Shown piece by piece: positions 27,366 through 36,518 of a stretch of 64,000 nt of DNA. The notes beneath the pieces were generated by a model. It had not been told where the DNA came from. It made no database searches and saw only the letters and a program-made list of their open reading frames with translations. The DNA is from Cytophagaceae bacterium (GTDB lineage Bacteria; Bacteroidota; Bacteroidia; Cytophagales; Cytophagaceae). A program made the position numbers and the translations under genes. Location of the stretch: assembly GCA_025455005.1 (NCBI GenBank), contig JALONH010000002.1, positions 1-64,000 of the forward strand, in the 5' to 3' direction. Position 1 is the first letter of the stretch. Every line of letters starts with the position of its first letter.

Positions 27366-27417
27366 TAGGTAAACAAAAAAGCATCTGAAAAGTTTCAGAT
27401 GCTTTTTTGTTTACCTA
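27366..27417. terminator. Very long perfect hairpin downstream of gltA
   Basis: Two 25-base arms (27366-27390 and 27393-27417) are exact reverse complements with only 2 bases between. The arms contain GCATCTGAAA and an internal A6/T6 run that provides the U-tract in either direction. It lies 15 bases after the gltA stop and 44 bases upstream of the beta-helix gene start. Confidence 0.9.
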
Positions 27418-27431
27418 GAAAATAAATTACT

Positions 27432-28721
27432 TTATTTTCTTTTCTCGATTGGGATATACTCTCGAGTAGTATGACCGGTGTAAATTTGTCTCGGTCTGCC
27501 AATTGGTTCTTTCGCGTCACGTAATTCTTTCCATTGAGCAATCCAACCCGGAAGTCTTCCTAACGCAAACATAACCGTAAATAAATCTGATTTCAATCCA
27601 AGGGCTCTGTATATGATGCCTGAATAGAAGTCAACGTTTGGATATAATTTGCGTTCTACGAAGTAAGGGTCGTTTAAAGCAGCTTGTTCTAATTCTTTGG
27701 CTATTTCTAAAACAGGGTCATTCACACCGAGTTTGCTTAAAATATCATCACAAGCTTTTTTAATTATTTTTGCTCTTGGATCGAAATTTTTATACACTCT
27801 ATGGCCAAAGCCCATCAAACGGAATGGATCGTTTTTGTCTTTCGCTTTTGCAATCCATTTTTGAGTATCCCCACCATCTGACTTTATTTGATCTAACATT
27901 TCAATCACTTCCTGATTGGCACCACCATGAAGAGGTCCCCATAGTGCGTTTATACCCGCAGCTATAGACGAGTATAAACTAGCATGTGCCGAACCTACAA
28001 TACGTACTGTAGAAGTAGAGCAGTTTTGTTCATGATCGGCATGAAGGATTAATAGTGTATTTAGAGCTTCAGCTACAACTGGATCGATATCAAAGTCTTC
28101 GTTTGGTTGAGCAAACATCATGTATAAGAAATTTTCGCAATACCCTAGTTTTGGTTTTGGATACATGAGTGGCATACCTTTAGAGTTTCGATACGACCAA
28201 GCTGCTATAGTTGGTAACTTAGCCATCAATCGAACAATGGTCAGGTCAATTTCATCTTCTGAAGCATTAGGATCAATAGATCCCGGATAATATGCTGTTA
28301 AGGAACTTACGGCTGAAGATAGAACACCCATGGGATGGGCAGAAGAGGGAAAACCATCAAACACTTTCTTGATATCTTCATGTAAGTTGGTATGTTTTTG
28401 AATCCGAATTTTAAAATTTTCTAATTGAGCAAGTGTAGGCAGTTCCCCATAGATTAATAAATAGGATACTTCCAAAAAAGAAGCCTTAGAAGCTAATTGT
28501 TCAATAGGATAACCTCTATATCGAAGTACACCTTGCTCACCATCCAAAAAGGTAATTGCACTTTTGGTAGCGCCGGTGTTTTTGTAACCGGTATCTAAAG
28601 TGATGTAACCGGTTAAATCTCTTAATTTAGCAATATCGATCGCTTTTTCACCTTCTGAACCTTCTATCACTGGAAAATGAAATGTTTTTCCATCGATGAT
28701 TATTTGTACTTCCTTAGACAT
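27432..28721 (-). CDS. gltA: Citrate synthase
   Basis: Condenses oxaloacetate and acetyl-CoA in the TCA cycle. It is the type II (hexameric-like) enzyme: LHADHEQNCSTSTVR with the substrate His, GPLHGGANQEV, the catalytic His in GFGHRVYKNFDPRA, and the catalytic Asp in PNVDFYSGIIY. Length of 429 aa is normal. The N-terminal beta-rich region (VQIIIDGKTFHFPVIEG) is that of the Gram-negative form. It shares a 356-base upstream region with the divergent RCC1 gene. Confidence 0.97.
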   Translation of the reverse strand: MSKEVQIIIDGKTFHFPVIEGSEGEKAIDIAKLRDLTGYITLDTGYKNTGATKSAITFLDGEQGVLRYRGYPIEQLASKASFLEVSYLLIYGELPTLAQLENFKIRIQKHTNLHEDIKKVFDGFPSSAHPMGVLSSAVSSLTAYYPGSIDPNASEDEIDLTIVRLMAKLPTIAAWSYRNSKGMPLMYPKPKLGYCENFLYMMFAQPNEDFDIDPVVAEALNTLLILHADHEQNCSTSTVRIVGSAHASLYSSIAAGINALWGPLHGGANQEVIEMLDQIKSDGGDTQKWIAKAKDKNDPFRLMGFGHRVYKNFDPRAKIIKKACDDILSKLGVNDPVLEIAKELEQAALNDPYFVERKLYPNVDFYSGIIYRALGLKSDLFTVMFALGRLPGWIAQWKELRDAKEPIGRPRQIYTGHTTREYIPIEKRK

Positions 28722-29077
28722 GTAAATAAATGAATTGTAAAATATGTGATTGAATTGATTACAAATAAAGACAATTACTGTTTCGTTTTTGTTGAAATCT
28801 ACGTGGTTTTACTGACACGCAAAAATCAAATTTTGGCTAAAATAAGATTAAAATGGGAAAAAGTAGATTTTCTCAATTTTTATTTTTAAAAGTTTAGGAA
28901 TCAACATTAAACTTACATTAGACATGTGGAAATTTATTTTGATTGTTTAAGATTCAGAAAAACAAGTAGTTAAGATATTGAAATTCAATTAATAGTATTA
29001 TTCTTTTATTATTTATAACTTTTTGGTTACAAATTAAGTATAAGTAGTATAATATTGCATAAACACTACTCAATACT
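28722..29077. other. Intergenic region between divergent gltA and the RCC1-repeat gene (356 bases)
   Basis: AT-rich with no open frame of note. It must hold two promoters. Upstream of the RCC1 gene there is TATAATATTG at about 29047, but no clean TAnnTTTG at a usual spacing. I see no RNA gene or repeat. Confidence 0.6.
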
Positions 29078-32000
29078 ATGCTTAAACGTATATTACTGCT
29101 CTTTTCTTTAATCGTACTGGCTCGATATGCCGGTGCTCAAAATTTCCAGATTTCCGGTGGAAATAGTTTTTCTGCTGCTGTTTGTGATAATCAAACAGTA
29201 TACACTTGGGGGTCAAATGTTGATAATGATGGTACCACTTTATTATATACTTTTGGTGTAAATAGTTCGGGTGTTGCTATTACTACACCAAGAAGAACTA
29301 CAGGTGTAGCCATCACGCATGGAAATATCAATAATACTGCAGGTGGAACTACAGTTGGACCCTTACCCGCTATCCGACAGATAGACGCAGGTTCAGGATC
29401 GCATTTGTTAGGATTAAGTTGTGCGAACCAAGTTTGGGGATGGGGTAATAACAGATCTGGCCAATTAGGTCGCAATTCTACCTCTGCATCAGGAGAACCT
29501 ATGCCTCAACGTGTTCTTAGAGGTGCCCAAGCTGCAGCTGTTTCTGTTAATGATCCAAATGGTATTTTTTTAAATAATATCACCTATGTTTCAGGTGGTA
29601 ACAATTCTTCTTTTGCAATAGAAGCTGGCACAGGACGTTTATTAGCTTGGGGAGAAAATGGAGACGGACAATTAGGAGATGGTACTACTACAGACAGAAC
29701 TACTCCGGTTTATGTTACGAGAAGTGCGGCTGAAGGTGGAGGACAATTAACAAATATAGTACAAGTAGAAGCGGGGGATCAATGTACCTATGCATTAGAT
29801 GCCAATGGATTTGTTTGGTCATGGGGTAACAATACAGGCAATAAACTTGGAAGACCAGGTGCAAGTCCTCAAACGGGCGCAGGAAGAGTAGTACGCTCTA
29901 ATCCATTATGTAATGGGTATGGGTGTCCAGGTGATGGTCTTTTAAGAAATATAACTCAAATATCTGGTGGTGATACACATTGTTTGGCATTAGATGCTAC
30001 AGGAAACGTATGGTCTTTTGGTGGTGACTGGGGAGAAGGGCAATTAGGTAGAGGCGGTGGATCTGTTTATCAAGATTATGCTTCACGAGTAGTTCGCCCA
30101 GGATTAACTTCTTATGGAACAGTAGCTGCAGATTTTTTGGGAAGTAGTACAGACGGTAGAGCCATTTACGTTTCAGCCGGTCAGGCTTCTTCTGCTGTCG
30201 TAATGGCAAATGGTAAGGTAGTGACATTTGGAGGTAGAGGTTTATTCAACCTTGGTCCTACAAATACAAACTCAGGTACTATAACTTGTCCTGGGCCTGA
30301 TGGTGATATGATTGCTTCAGGAACTTTAGGAGACAATAATACAACAGGATGTAATTCTACTAGTTGTTCAAATAAAGCTACACAATGGTCTAGAACACCG
30401 GTGTATGTTCAAACAGGTGGAGTTGATTTAACCGGCATTTCTGCAGTCTCAGATGGAGATGGTTGGTATTTTGCGATATCAACAACAGGTTCAGCCTTTG
30501 CGTGGGGCTGGAATAGAAGAGGAGAATTAGGGGTTGGGGATTATTCTGATAGATGTCAAGCAGTTCCCTTTACTTTACCTACCGGTTGTGGTACTTTCAC
30601 AGATCCTTGTCCTAAACAACCTAGGTTAGGGGCAGACTTTACCTCATGTCCTGTATTTTCAACTTCATTAAACTCTCAAGTTGCTCAAGAATATTCGTCT
30701 TGGAGATTTACATGGGAATATAGACCTGTTGGTTCAACTGGTGCTTGGACAACTTTAGCTGGTCCAGCTGCAAATATTCCAACTCAAACAGCGAATACCC
30801 TAGGTCAATATAGAATTTCTATGTCTGATAATAGAACATATGTATCAGCATTTTGTGGTCCTTGTCCAGTATTAAGAGATACTATTGTGATAACTGAAGT
30901 AGCGAATCCATATACAGTATCAGCTTGTAGCGATAACCCGGCTTCTTTAGCACAGTTTAATGTCACTAATCCTCCGGCTTCTCAGATTAAATGGTATACG
31001 AATGCAACCGGGGGAACGGCATTGAATCCTGCTAATACGAATCCAACCATTACTACAGCATTTTCGAACACAAATACAACGATTCCGGGATGTACTAGAG
31101 CATTATTTGCAGAAGATGTTTCGAGTGTAGTAGGGGCATTGTTTCCAGGAACAACGCAAGCTCAAGCTCAAACTGCAACTAGTTGTGCTACATTCACGAA
31201 CGAATGGATTACTGGGCCTGTATCTAGGTCTTTAATGATGTTTCAAGTAACTAGAACATTAACTATTAATCAAGCCAGTATCATTGCAGGAGGTAATGGT
31301 GGAGGTGTAAATGCTACTGTAACAATTTACAATAACAACCCTACCGGAGGTCCATATTGTGGTGGATGTACACCTGCTGCCAATACTAATGGACCTAACA
31401 CATCTTCAATTGTAGGTACAGGTACATTAACTGGTTTAACGGTTACGGACGGTCAAGTACTTCAAGTCCCAATGAGTGTTATTCTAACTCCTGGTATATA
31501 TTGGATTGGTGGAACATTAACAGGTGTGCAAACGAAATATTATAATTGTACAAGACCTGTAACGAATGGAACAAAGAGCCTTTGGACCACTCAAACTAAT
31601 GACAATTCAGGTCAAACAATATTGATAGCTCAATATGGATTATATGATAATAATCCAGGAAGCGTTGGAGATGTCTTTAATATTTCTTTCTCGGCTGGTA
31701 CTGGTTATACTTGTGGTAGAATTTTAGTTTGTGTTTCTTCTGCCTGTACATTACCGGTTACATATGTTAATTTCTCTGCCAGCAACAATGGTAATTATAA
31801 TACAGTGAATTGGGTTACATCATCGGAAAAAAATGCTGCTTATTTTGTAATTGAACGTTCCTCCGATGGTCTTAACTATGCGGCAGTTGGAAAAGTAAAT
31901 GCTGTAGGTAACTCTAGTTCTATTCAATCCTACGAGTATAAAGATTTGAATCCTCTATTCGGTGCTACTTACTATCGATTGTTACAGATTGACACAGATG

Positions 32001-32281
32001 GTTCTGGGGTGTATTCAGAGCCGGTATACCTAAACAATAGTGGTAAATCATACTTATCTATAGCACCTAACCCTTCAAACGGTAAATTCTCTATAGTAGG
32101 AACGTTTTCTGAAACCAATTACGTCTATGAAGTGATAACGACTACTGGACAAGTGGTAGCAACTGGCAAGTTCGACGGAGCTGCTGCTCAATTAGACTTA
32201 AGCGGTCTTGCAAAAGGGGTATACATAATATCCATTAATAGTGGTGAATCTACACAATCCACTCGTTTGGTTATTGAATAA
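29078..32281 (+). CDS. T9SS-exported RCC1-repeat (beta-propeller) surface protein (1067 aa)
   Basis: Signal peptide (residues 1-20, ending YAGAQ), then about seven RCC1-type blades over residues about 40-510, each with the W-G-x-N-xxG-QLG pattern (GWGNNRSGQLGRNS, AWGENGDGQLGDGT, SWGNNTGNKLGR, FGGDWGEGQLGR, AWGWNRRGELGVGD). A middle region of Ig-like character with an IKWYTNATGGTALNP block follows, then a LPVTYVNFSA Fn3-like module and a C-terminal type A sorting domain (SIAPNPSNGKFSI, about residues 988-1067). RCC1 propellers mediate protein or carbohydrate contacts, and the ligand is unknown. Transcribed alone and followed by a terminator. Confidence 0.92.
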   Translation: MLKRILLLFSLIVLARYAGAQNFQISGGNSFSAAVCDNQTVYTWGSNVDNDGTTLLYTFGVNSSGVAITTPRRTTGVAITHGNINNTAGGTTVGPLPAIRQIDAGSGSHLLGLSCANQVWGWGNNRSGQLGRNSTSASGEPMPQRVLRGAQAAAVSVNDPNGIFLNNITYVSGGNNSSFAIEAGTGRLLAWGENGDGQLGDGTTTDRTTPVYVTRSAAEGGGQLTNIVQVEAGDQCTYALDANGFVWSWGNNTGNKLGRPGASPQTGAGRVVRSNPLCNGYGCPGDGLLRNITQISGGDTHCLALDATGNVWSFGGDWGEGQLGRGGGSVYQDYASRVVRPGLTSYGTVAADFLGSSTDGRAIYVSAGQASSAVVMANGKVVTFGGRGLFNLGPTNTNSGTITCPGPDGDMIASGTLGDNNTTGCNSTSCSNKATQWSRTPVYVQTGGVDLTGISAVSDGDGWYFAISTTGSAFAWGWNRRGELGVGDYSDRCQAVPFTLPTGCGTFTDPCPKQPRLGADFTSCPVFSTSLNSQVAQEYSSWRFTWEYRPVGSTGAWTTLAGPAANIPTQTANTLGQYRISMSDNRTYVSAFCGPCPVLRDTIVITEVANPYTVSACSDNPASLAQFNVTNPPASQIKWYTNATGGTALNPANTNPTITTAFSNTNTTIPGCTRALFAEDVSSVVGALFPGTTQAQAQTATSCATFTNEWITGPVSRSLMMFQVTRTLTINQASIIAGGNGGGVNATVTIYNNNPTGGPYCGGCTPAANTNGPNTSSIVGTGTLTGLTVTDGQVLQVPMSVILTPGIYWIGGTLTGVQTKYYNCTRPVTNGTKSLWTTQTNDNSGQTILIAQYGLYDNNPGSVGDVFNISFSAGTGYTCGRILVCVSSACTLPVTYVNFSASNNGNYNTVNWVTSSEKNAAYFVIERSSDGLNYAAVGKVNAVGNSSSIQSYEYKDLNPLFGATYYRLLQIDTDGSGVYSEPVYLNNSGKSYLSIAPNPSNGKFSIVGTFSETNYVYEVITTTGQVVATGKFDGAAAQLDLSGLAKGVYIISINSGESTQSTRLVIE

Positions 32282-32311
32282 ATTAATAAATAAATAATCT
32301 TAGTACTTCTG

Positions 32312-32348
32312 ATAGGCAATGTTTTAAACGACATTGCCTATTTTATTT
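32312..32348 (+). terminator. Intrinsic terminator after the RCC1 gene
   Basis: An 11-bp perfect stem (ATAGGCAATGT / ACATTGCCTAT) with an 8-base loop, followed by TTTATTT. It separates the RCC1 gene from the cellulose-type operon that starts at 32497. Confidence 0.85.
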
Positions 32349-32496
32349 ATTGGAAAAATGCAATTTCTTCCTCCGTGGATATAAATAAACACAATTTTTT
32401 ATCGAATATTACTTAAAAAGTAGTATCCTTGTAAGATTATTTGGGCTAGAATAATTATAAAATTATTGTTTCACATCAATCCATTCTTTACAAAAC

Positions 32497-34701
32497 ATGC
32501 GAATTAGGATTTTTACCTTCTTCCTTATTTTGAATTGCGGGGGAATAACATTTGTAACAAAAGCATCGAATGATAGTGCTCGAGTTACAAATTACACTCC
32601 GGTAGTTACGAAAGTGAAGCGTACGTCTTCACCCGGTTTATCTACCTATGTGTCCTCCCTTTCTTACGAGGAAGATGACAGCAAAAAAGAAGCATACAAA
32701 CGATGGACCGGTCTTAAGTATTCCGGATACATTCGTTCGTATAACCAGTATCGTTGGATGCCCAATCGATATGCCAACTCTCCGGCTGCAGAACAGTTAC
32801 TGACTGTTAACGGATTAGATATTGTTAATGGGGTATACACTGGTTATCAAGAACCTTTGTTGTTGCTTCGATTAGAAGGTGCCCCAACGGCTAAGACTTG
32901 GTTTCAAATGGAGTATATGTTCGATAACCAAATGATGGGTATTATTGGAATGGAAGGAACCAATAATCAGTCGGGTATCTCACAAACGAATAACCGTAGA
33001 GCCTTAGCCTATCGTATTTTCCAATTTAAAGGATATGCGAATACGAAAGTAGGGGACTTTACTTTAATCGCAGGTGGTGGGGTAAACTGGTATCGATTGT
33101 CTCCTTTTACTTTGTGGAACTATGAGTATCGGGACGACTTGTTTGAGCGTTACCCATGGCAGCCGGAAGGAAACTCTTTTGGAATGTACAACCGCTTTTA
33201 TAATGAAAAAAATATAGCGAGGGATGCTCGCTGGGGAAATACAGGTACACAAGGTTTTATTATTAACGGTAAAAATTTACCTAAAGGTTTCGGCTTTAGC
33301 TTAATCATGGGTAAAACAGATAATTCCGGTGGTTTTCAAACCTATTTAACTCGAACACCTAAAAATGTAATTGCTTTCCGAATAGATAAATCGATTGGTG
33401 TGCATAAATTTGGATTCAATGTTTTTGACCAATTTGGAACTTATAACAACTTAGGATTTGTTTTGGATCCTACTTCACCAGGAACTTACTATGGAGCTAA
33501 ATTAAGACAACAGATTGTAACGGTAGATGCTAAATTGAATTTTAAAGATGTTAAAGTCTATACAGAATTAGGTATCGGTCGTTTTCAAGATGGATTAATT
33601 ACTAACCGCGATTTTGAATTATTGTTTGGAAGACCTCAATCTTCAAACGATACAGTTTTGTTTGTTGGTCCAGGTATACCAGCCATCAACCATAATTGGG
33701 ATAAACCGTTAGAAGCTCATTGTTTTAACTTACAATTAGATTTTTCTAAACAAGCAATAGGCTTCCCTCTTCAACTACAAGTATTTTCTGTTCGCAAGTC
33801 GGTTGCTAACGTGAATTCACAAAGTTTAAATACAGCAAACAACCATACTGTCTCTACACCAACCAACATCAACACAGTAAATGATATAACTGTGTTTACT
33901 GGTGCTATAACTGATATAGGCCAGATGGCAAATAACCGTTGGGGTACTAATATCAAACATGAAGATACCTATGGTAAACTTAAAGTAATGGGTGCTTGGG
34001 GCTTTAATAAAGAATGGGAAAATCTAGATACAGACGGCAAAGTAGATCCTACAAATGCTTTATCCAACGGTGTTTCTTATTGGCATCAAGCTAATCCATT
34101 TACCCGTTCCCGCTTTGCTTACTTCCAACGTTTAACTGGCCCTTATCAACGTGTTACCAGTATATTTAGACGTACATATGAGACCTATGCCATTACGGAT
34201 ACCGTTATTGACTACTTAAAAATGTATCAAACGTTAAATATGGCCTTATCATATAAATTGAAATTGTTCGGTAAAGACTTAATTGTCACTAATTTTAATA
34301 CGTACAACTCCGTCACAGACGATAATTTCAATCCTATTCCTGTTTTTACGGATAAAGCGTTTATTCGGACGTTTTACGAAGAGTTTATGGCATTTTATAG
34401 TATTCATTCAAAAGTTACATTAGTTGGTTTCGCCTCCTATGAGCGCGTACTTGGTAACCGTAGAGTAGAATTAGCCGATGCAAACGGCGAGAAACTTCTG
34501 GATGTTTCGGATCCGGCCTATGCTACCGGGAAAACCGTTAATCAAACAGGTTACGGATTAGGATTTGGAATTGATTATGATTTCTCCGGAAGAGCTGGTT
34601 TATATTTAAGAAACCGCACTTTCTATCATAAAGATGCCAACTTTACCAAAGATTATTTCAGAGGTAATGAAACTACAGTTGAATTAAAAATATTTTTCTA
34701 A
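32497..34701 (+). CDS. Outer-membrane beta-barrel protein of the cellulose-type locus (734 aa)
   Basis: Not a recognised named family. N-terminal signal sequence (MRIRIFTFFLILNCGG) and a soluble acidic/basic plug-like stretch to about residue 75, then alternating amphipathic strands with aromatic girdles (YIRSYNQYRWMPNRYA, ANTKVGDFTLIAGGGVNWYR, YGLGFGIDYDFSGRAGLYLRN), ending in a terminal Phe (ELKIFF), the outer-membrane barrel signature. It lacks a TonB box or TonB-dependent plug motif, so it is not SusC. It is the first of five closely spaced genes ending in a GH9 cellulase. From memory, Cytophaga hutchinsonii has outer-membrane proteins needed for cellulose growth in a comparable cluster. 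I could not check identity. Confidence 0.85.
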   Translation: MRIRIFTFFLILNCGGITFVTKASNDSARVTNYTPVVTKVKRTSSPGLSTYVSSLSYEEDDSKKEAYKRWTGLKYSGYIRSYNQYRWMPNRYANSPAAEQLLTVNGLDIVNGVYTGYQEPLLLLRLEGAPTAKTWFQMEYMFDNQMMGIIGMEGTNNQSGISQTNNRRALAYRIFQFKGYANTKVGDFTLIAGGGVNWYRLSPFTLWNYEYRDDLFERYPWQPEGNSFGMYNRFYNEKNIARDARWGNTGTQGFIINGKNLPKGFGFSLIMGKTDNSGGFQTYLTRTPKNVIAFRIDKSIGVHKFGFNVFDQFGTYNNLGFVLDPTSPGTYYGAKLRQQIVTVDAKLNFKDVKVYTELGIGRFQDGLITNRDFELLFGRPQSSNDTVLFVGPGIPAINHNWDKPLEAHCFNLQLDFSKQAIGFPLQLQVFSVRKSVANVNSQSLNTANNHTVSTPTNINTVNDITVFTGAITDIGQMANNRWGTNIKHEDTYGKLKVMGAWGFNKEWENLDTDGKVDPTNALSNGVSYWHQANPFTRSRFAYFQRLTGPYQRVTSIFRRTYETYAITDTVIDYLKMYQTLNMALSYKLKLFGKDLIVTNFNTYNSVTDDNFNPIPVFTDKAFIRTFYEEFMAFYSIHSKVTLVGFASYERVLGNRRVELADANGEKLLDVSDPAYATGKTVNQTGYGLGFGIDYDFSGRAGLYLRNRTFYHKDANFTKDYFRGNETTVELKIFF

Positions 34702-34725
34702 CAGAAATTATCACACTTAGTATAG

Positions 34726-36501
34726 ATGTCAATAATGAGAACATTTGCTAATAAATTTATTTTGGTAACATCGTTTGTAGCAGGTGCTGCAATGATCTCC
34801 AATGCACAAGTTGTCTATTGGAATGGGCTTGGCCGTGCCTTGGTTACCGGTAACTGGTTACAAGGAAATGCTTTACAAGCAGATCCAAACACTACACCGG
34901 CTCAACAAAAAGATACTACTTCCGCGCGTAAAGCTACGGATGGGTATACTTTATTCGACTTAGGTGTAAACGCACAACCGAACGAGGCGTTAAGAGCACA
35001 TGCCACTCTACGTTTGATAAATAGTTTCGGTGGTTTTTATGGAGATGGTTCTCAATTTTTATTCCGCCAAATTCGTTTAGACGGGGTTGTAAGCAAGCGC
35101 GTAAAATACGAGTTAGGGGATATCGATTTACAATTATCACCCTATACTTTATATAACTTCTCTGAAGTATATAATGATTATGAGTCTACCGTATTGGGAT
35201 TACGTAGAAGTGTAGTTGAATATGAAAACTTTAATTTTGGAAACAAATGGAGACTTCAAGGGGCACATTTACAAACTAGTCTACGTTTTAATTCTAAAGT
35301 AGAGCGTTTAGGAATTCGTTTCTTCGCCACTCGTAACCGCCGTTATACTGCACCTACTTCTCCTGATCGTTTTTTAATAGGTGGTCGATTGGAGTTGTTA
35401 CAATCTAGAAATTTCAGAATAGGGGGTAACTATACCTATTTATTCGACGCTCCTCTTACCGTTACATCAGCAGATGTTATCAATAAAAACAGCGTATATA
35501 CGTTAGATTTTAAAGCCAATCATTTTACTGATAATATTGACTACTCCTTATTTGGAGAAGTGGGTACATCTGTAAATAAATACAACTTGTCTGGAGTTGA
35601 TTCCATTAATAAATCAGACTACTTCTATGACTTGGGTGCGTCTGCGAAATATAAGCCATGGTTGTTAACGGTCTTCGTTAAGTACCGAAACGTAGGTGCT
35701 GATTTCTTTAGCTCCGGTGCTCAAACACGTCGTATTTATGATTATTCTCGTCCCGGAAATTTAGATTTATTTAATGCAATGGCTAATGCTCCCGGAGATA
35801 TACGTCCTACTGCATTGTTAGATCTAGTATCGGATCAAACACTTCGTAACTTAAACTTGCAAAGTGTATTAATGTCGTATAATCCCATCTATAACAACAT
35901 CACACCGTATGGACAAGCAACTCCTAACCGTAAAGGTTTAACGGTAGGTGCGTCTCTTGGTTCAATGGAAAAATTATTTAAAGCAGATGTAGTTACGGAT
36001 TTATTGAGCGAGGTTGTATCAGAAGGGGATAGCGTTGGAAAAGAATTACGTAAGTTTTTAGGAGTTCGTGGAGGGGTTGCATTGAATGCACACCAACTCT
36101 TGAAATTTGAAAAACACGTAATTTTCTCTTTAGGAGCACGTTATGAAAATACTTCACGTTCAGGTTTAAACAAAGTAGATTTAAGCTCTACACTCCTTGA
36201 TGCAGGATTAGATATTGAAGTGTTTAAGCGTTTTGATGTATTGTTTGGGTATAAATACATCACAGCTAGTGGTAACGAGTTCATCTATTCAAGAGATGCT
36301 TATAACCAAATCTCCGGTAATCCTACATTGTTCCAAGCAAATGTTAACCAAGGGTTACTTTCTTATGGAGTTCGTTATAGATTCAGTAAGAATACCTACT
36401 TCACAATGAATGGTGTACACCAAGCATATGTGAACAACGATGCAAAGAACTTAAATTATAATATCAATCAGGTGTTCTTTAATTACACTATGATATTCTA
36501 A
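34726..36501 (+). CDS. Second outer-membrane beta-barrel protein of the cellulose-type locus (591 aa)
   Basis: Signal peptide (ending MISNAQ, about residue 27), then a run of predicted amphipathic beta-strands (RFGIRFFATRNRRY-like segments, FRIGGNYTYLFDA, NIDYSLFGEVGTSVNKYN, HVIFSLGARYENTSRS, FDVLFGYKYIT, LLSYGVRYRFSKN) and a C-terminal Phe in NYTMIF. I read it as a monomeric barrel of the outer membrane. No plug, TonB box or SusD-like features. Starts 24 bases after the previous stop. An ATG nine bases downstream is an alternative start. The function is inferred from the operon only. Confidence 0.85.
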   Translation: MSIMRTFANKFILVTSFVAGAAMISNAQVVYWNGLGRALVTGNWLQGNALQADPNTTPAQQKDTTSARKATDGYTLFDLGVNAQPNEALRAHATLRLINSFGGFYGDGSQFLFRQIRLDGVVSKRVKYELGDIDLQLSPYTLYNFSEVYNDYESTVLGLRRSVVEYENFNFGNKWRLQGAHLQTSLRFNSKVERLGIRFFATRNRRYTAPTSPDRFLIGGRLELLQSRNFRIGGNYTYLFDAPLTVTSADVINKNSVYTLDFKANHFTDNIDYSLFGEVGTSVNKYNLSGVDSINKSDYFYDLGASAKYKPWLLTVFVKYRNVGADFFSSGAQTRRIYDYSRPGNLDLFNAMANAPGDIRPTALLDLVSDQTLRNLNLQSVLMSYNPIYNNITPYGQATPNRKGLTVGASLGSMEKLFKADVVTDLLSEVVSEGDSVGKELRKFLGVRGGVALNAHQLLKFEKHVIFSLGARYENTSRSGLNKVDLSSTLLDAGLDIEVFKRFDVLFGYKYITASGNEFIYSRDAYNQISGNPTLFQANVNQGLLSYGVRYRFSKNTYFTMNGVHQAYVNNDAKNLNYNINQVFFNYTMIF

Positions 36502-36518
36502 ATCAAGGAGGATAAACT

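Noticed and set aside
29078-32281. RCC1 repeat gene as eukaryotic contamination
   Set aside because: It has a bacterial signal peptide and a T9SS sorting domain and sits between bacterial genes on both sides.
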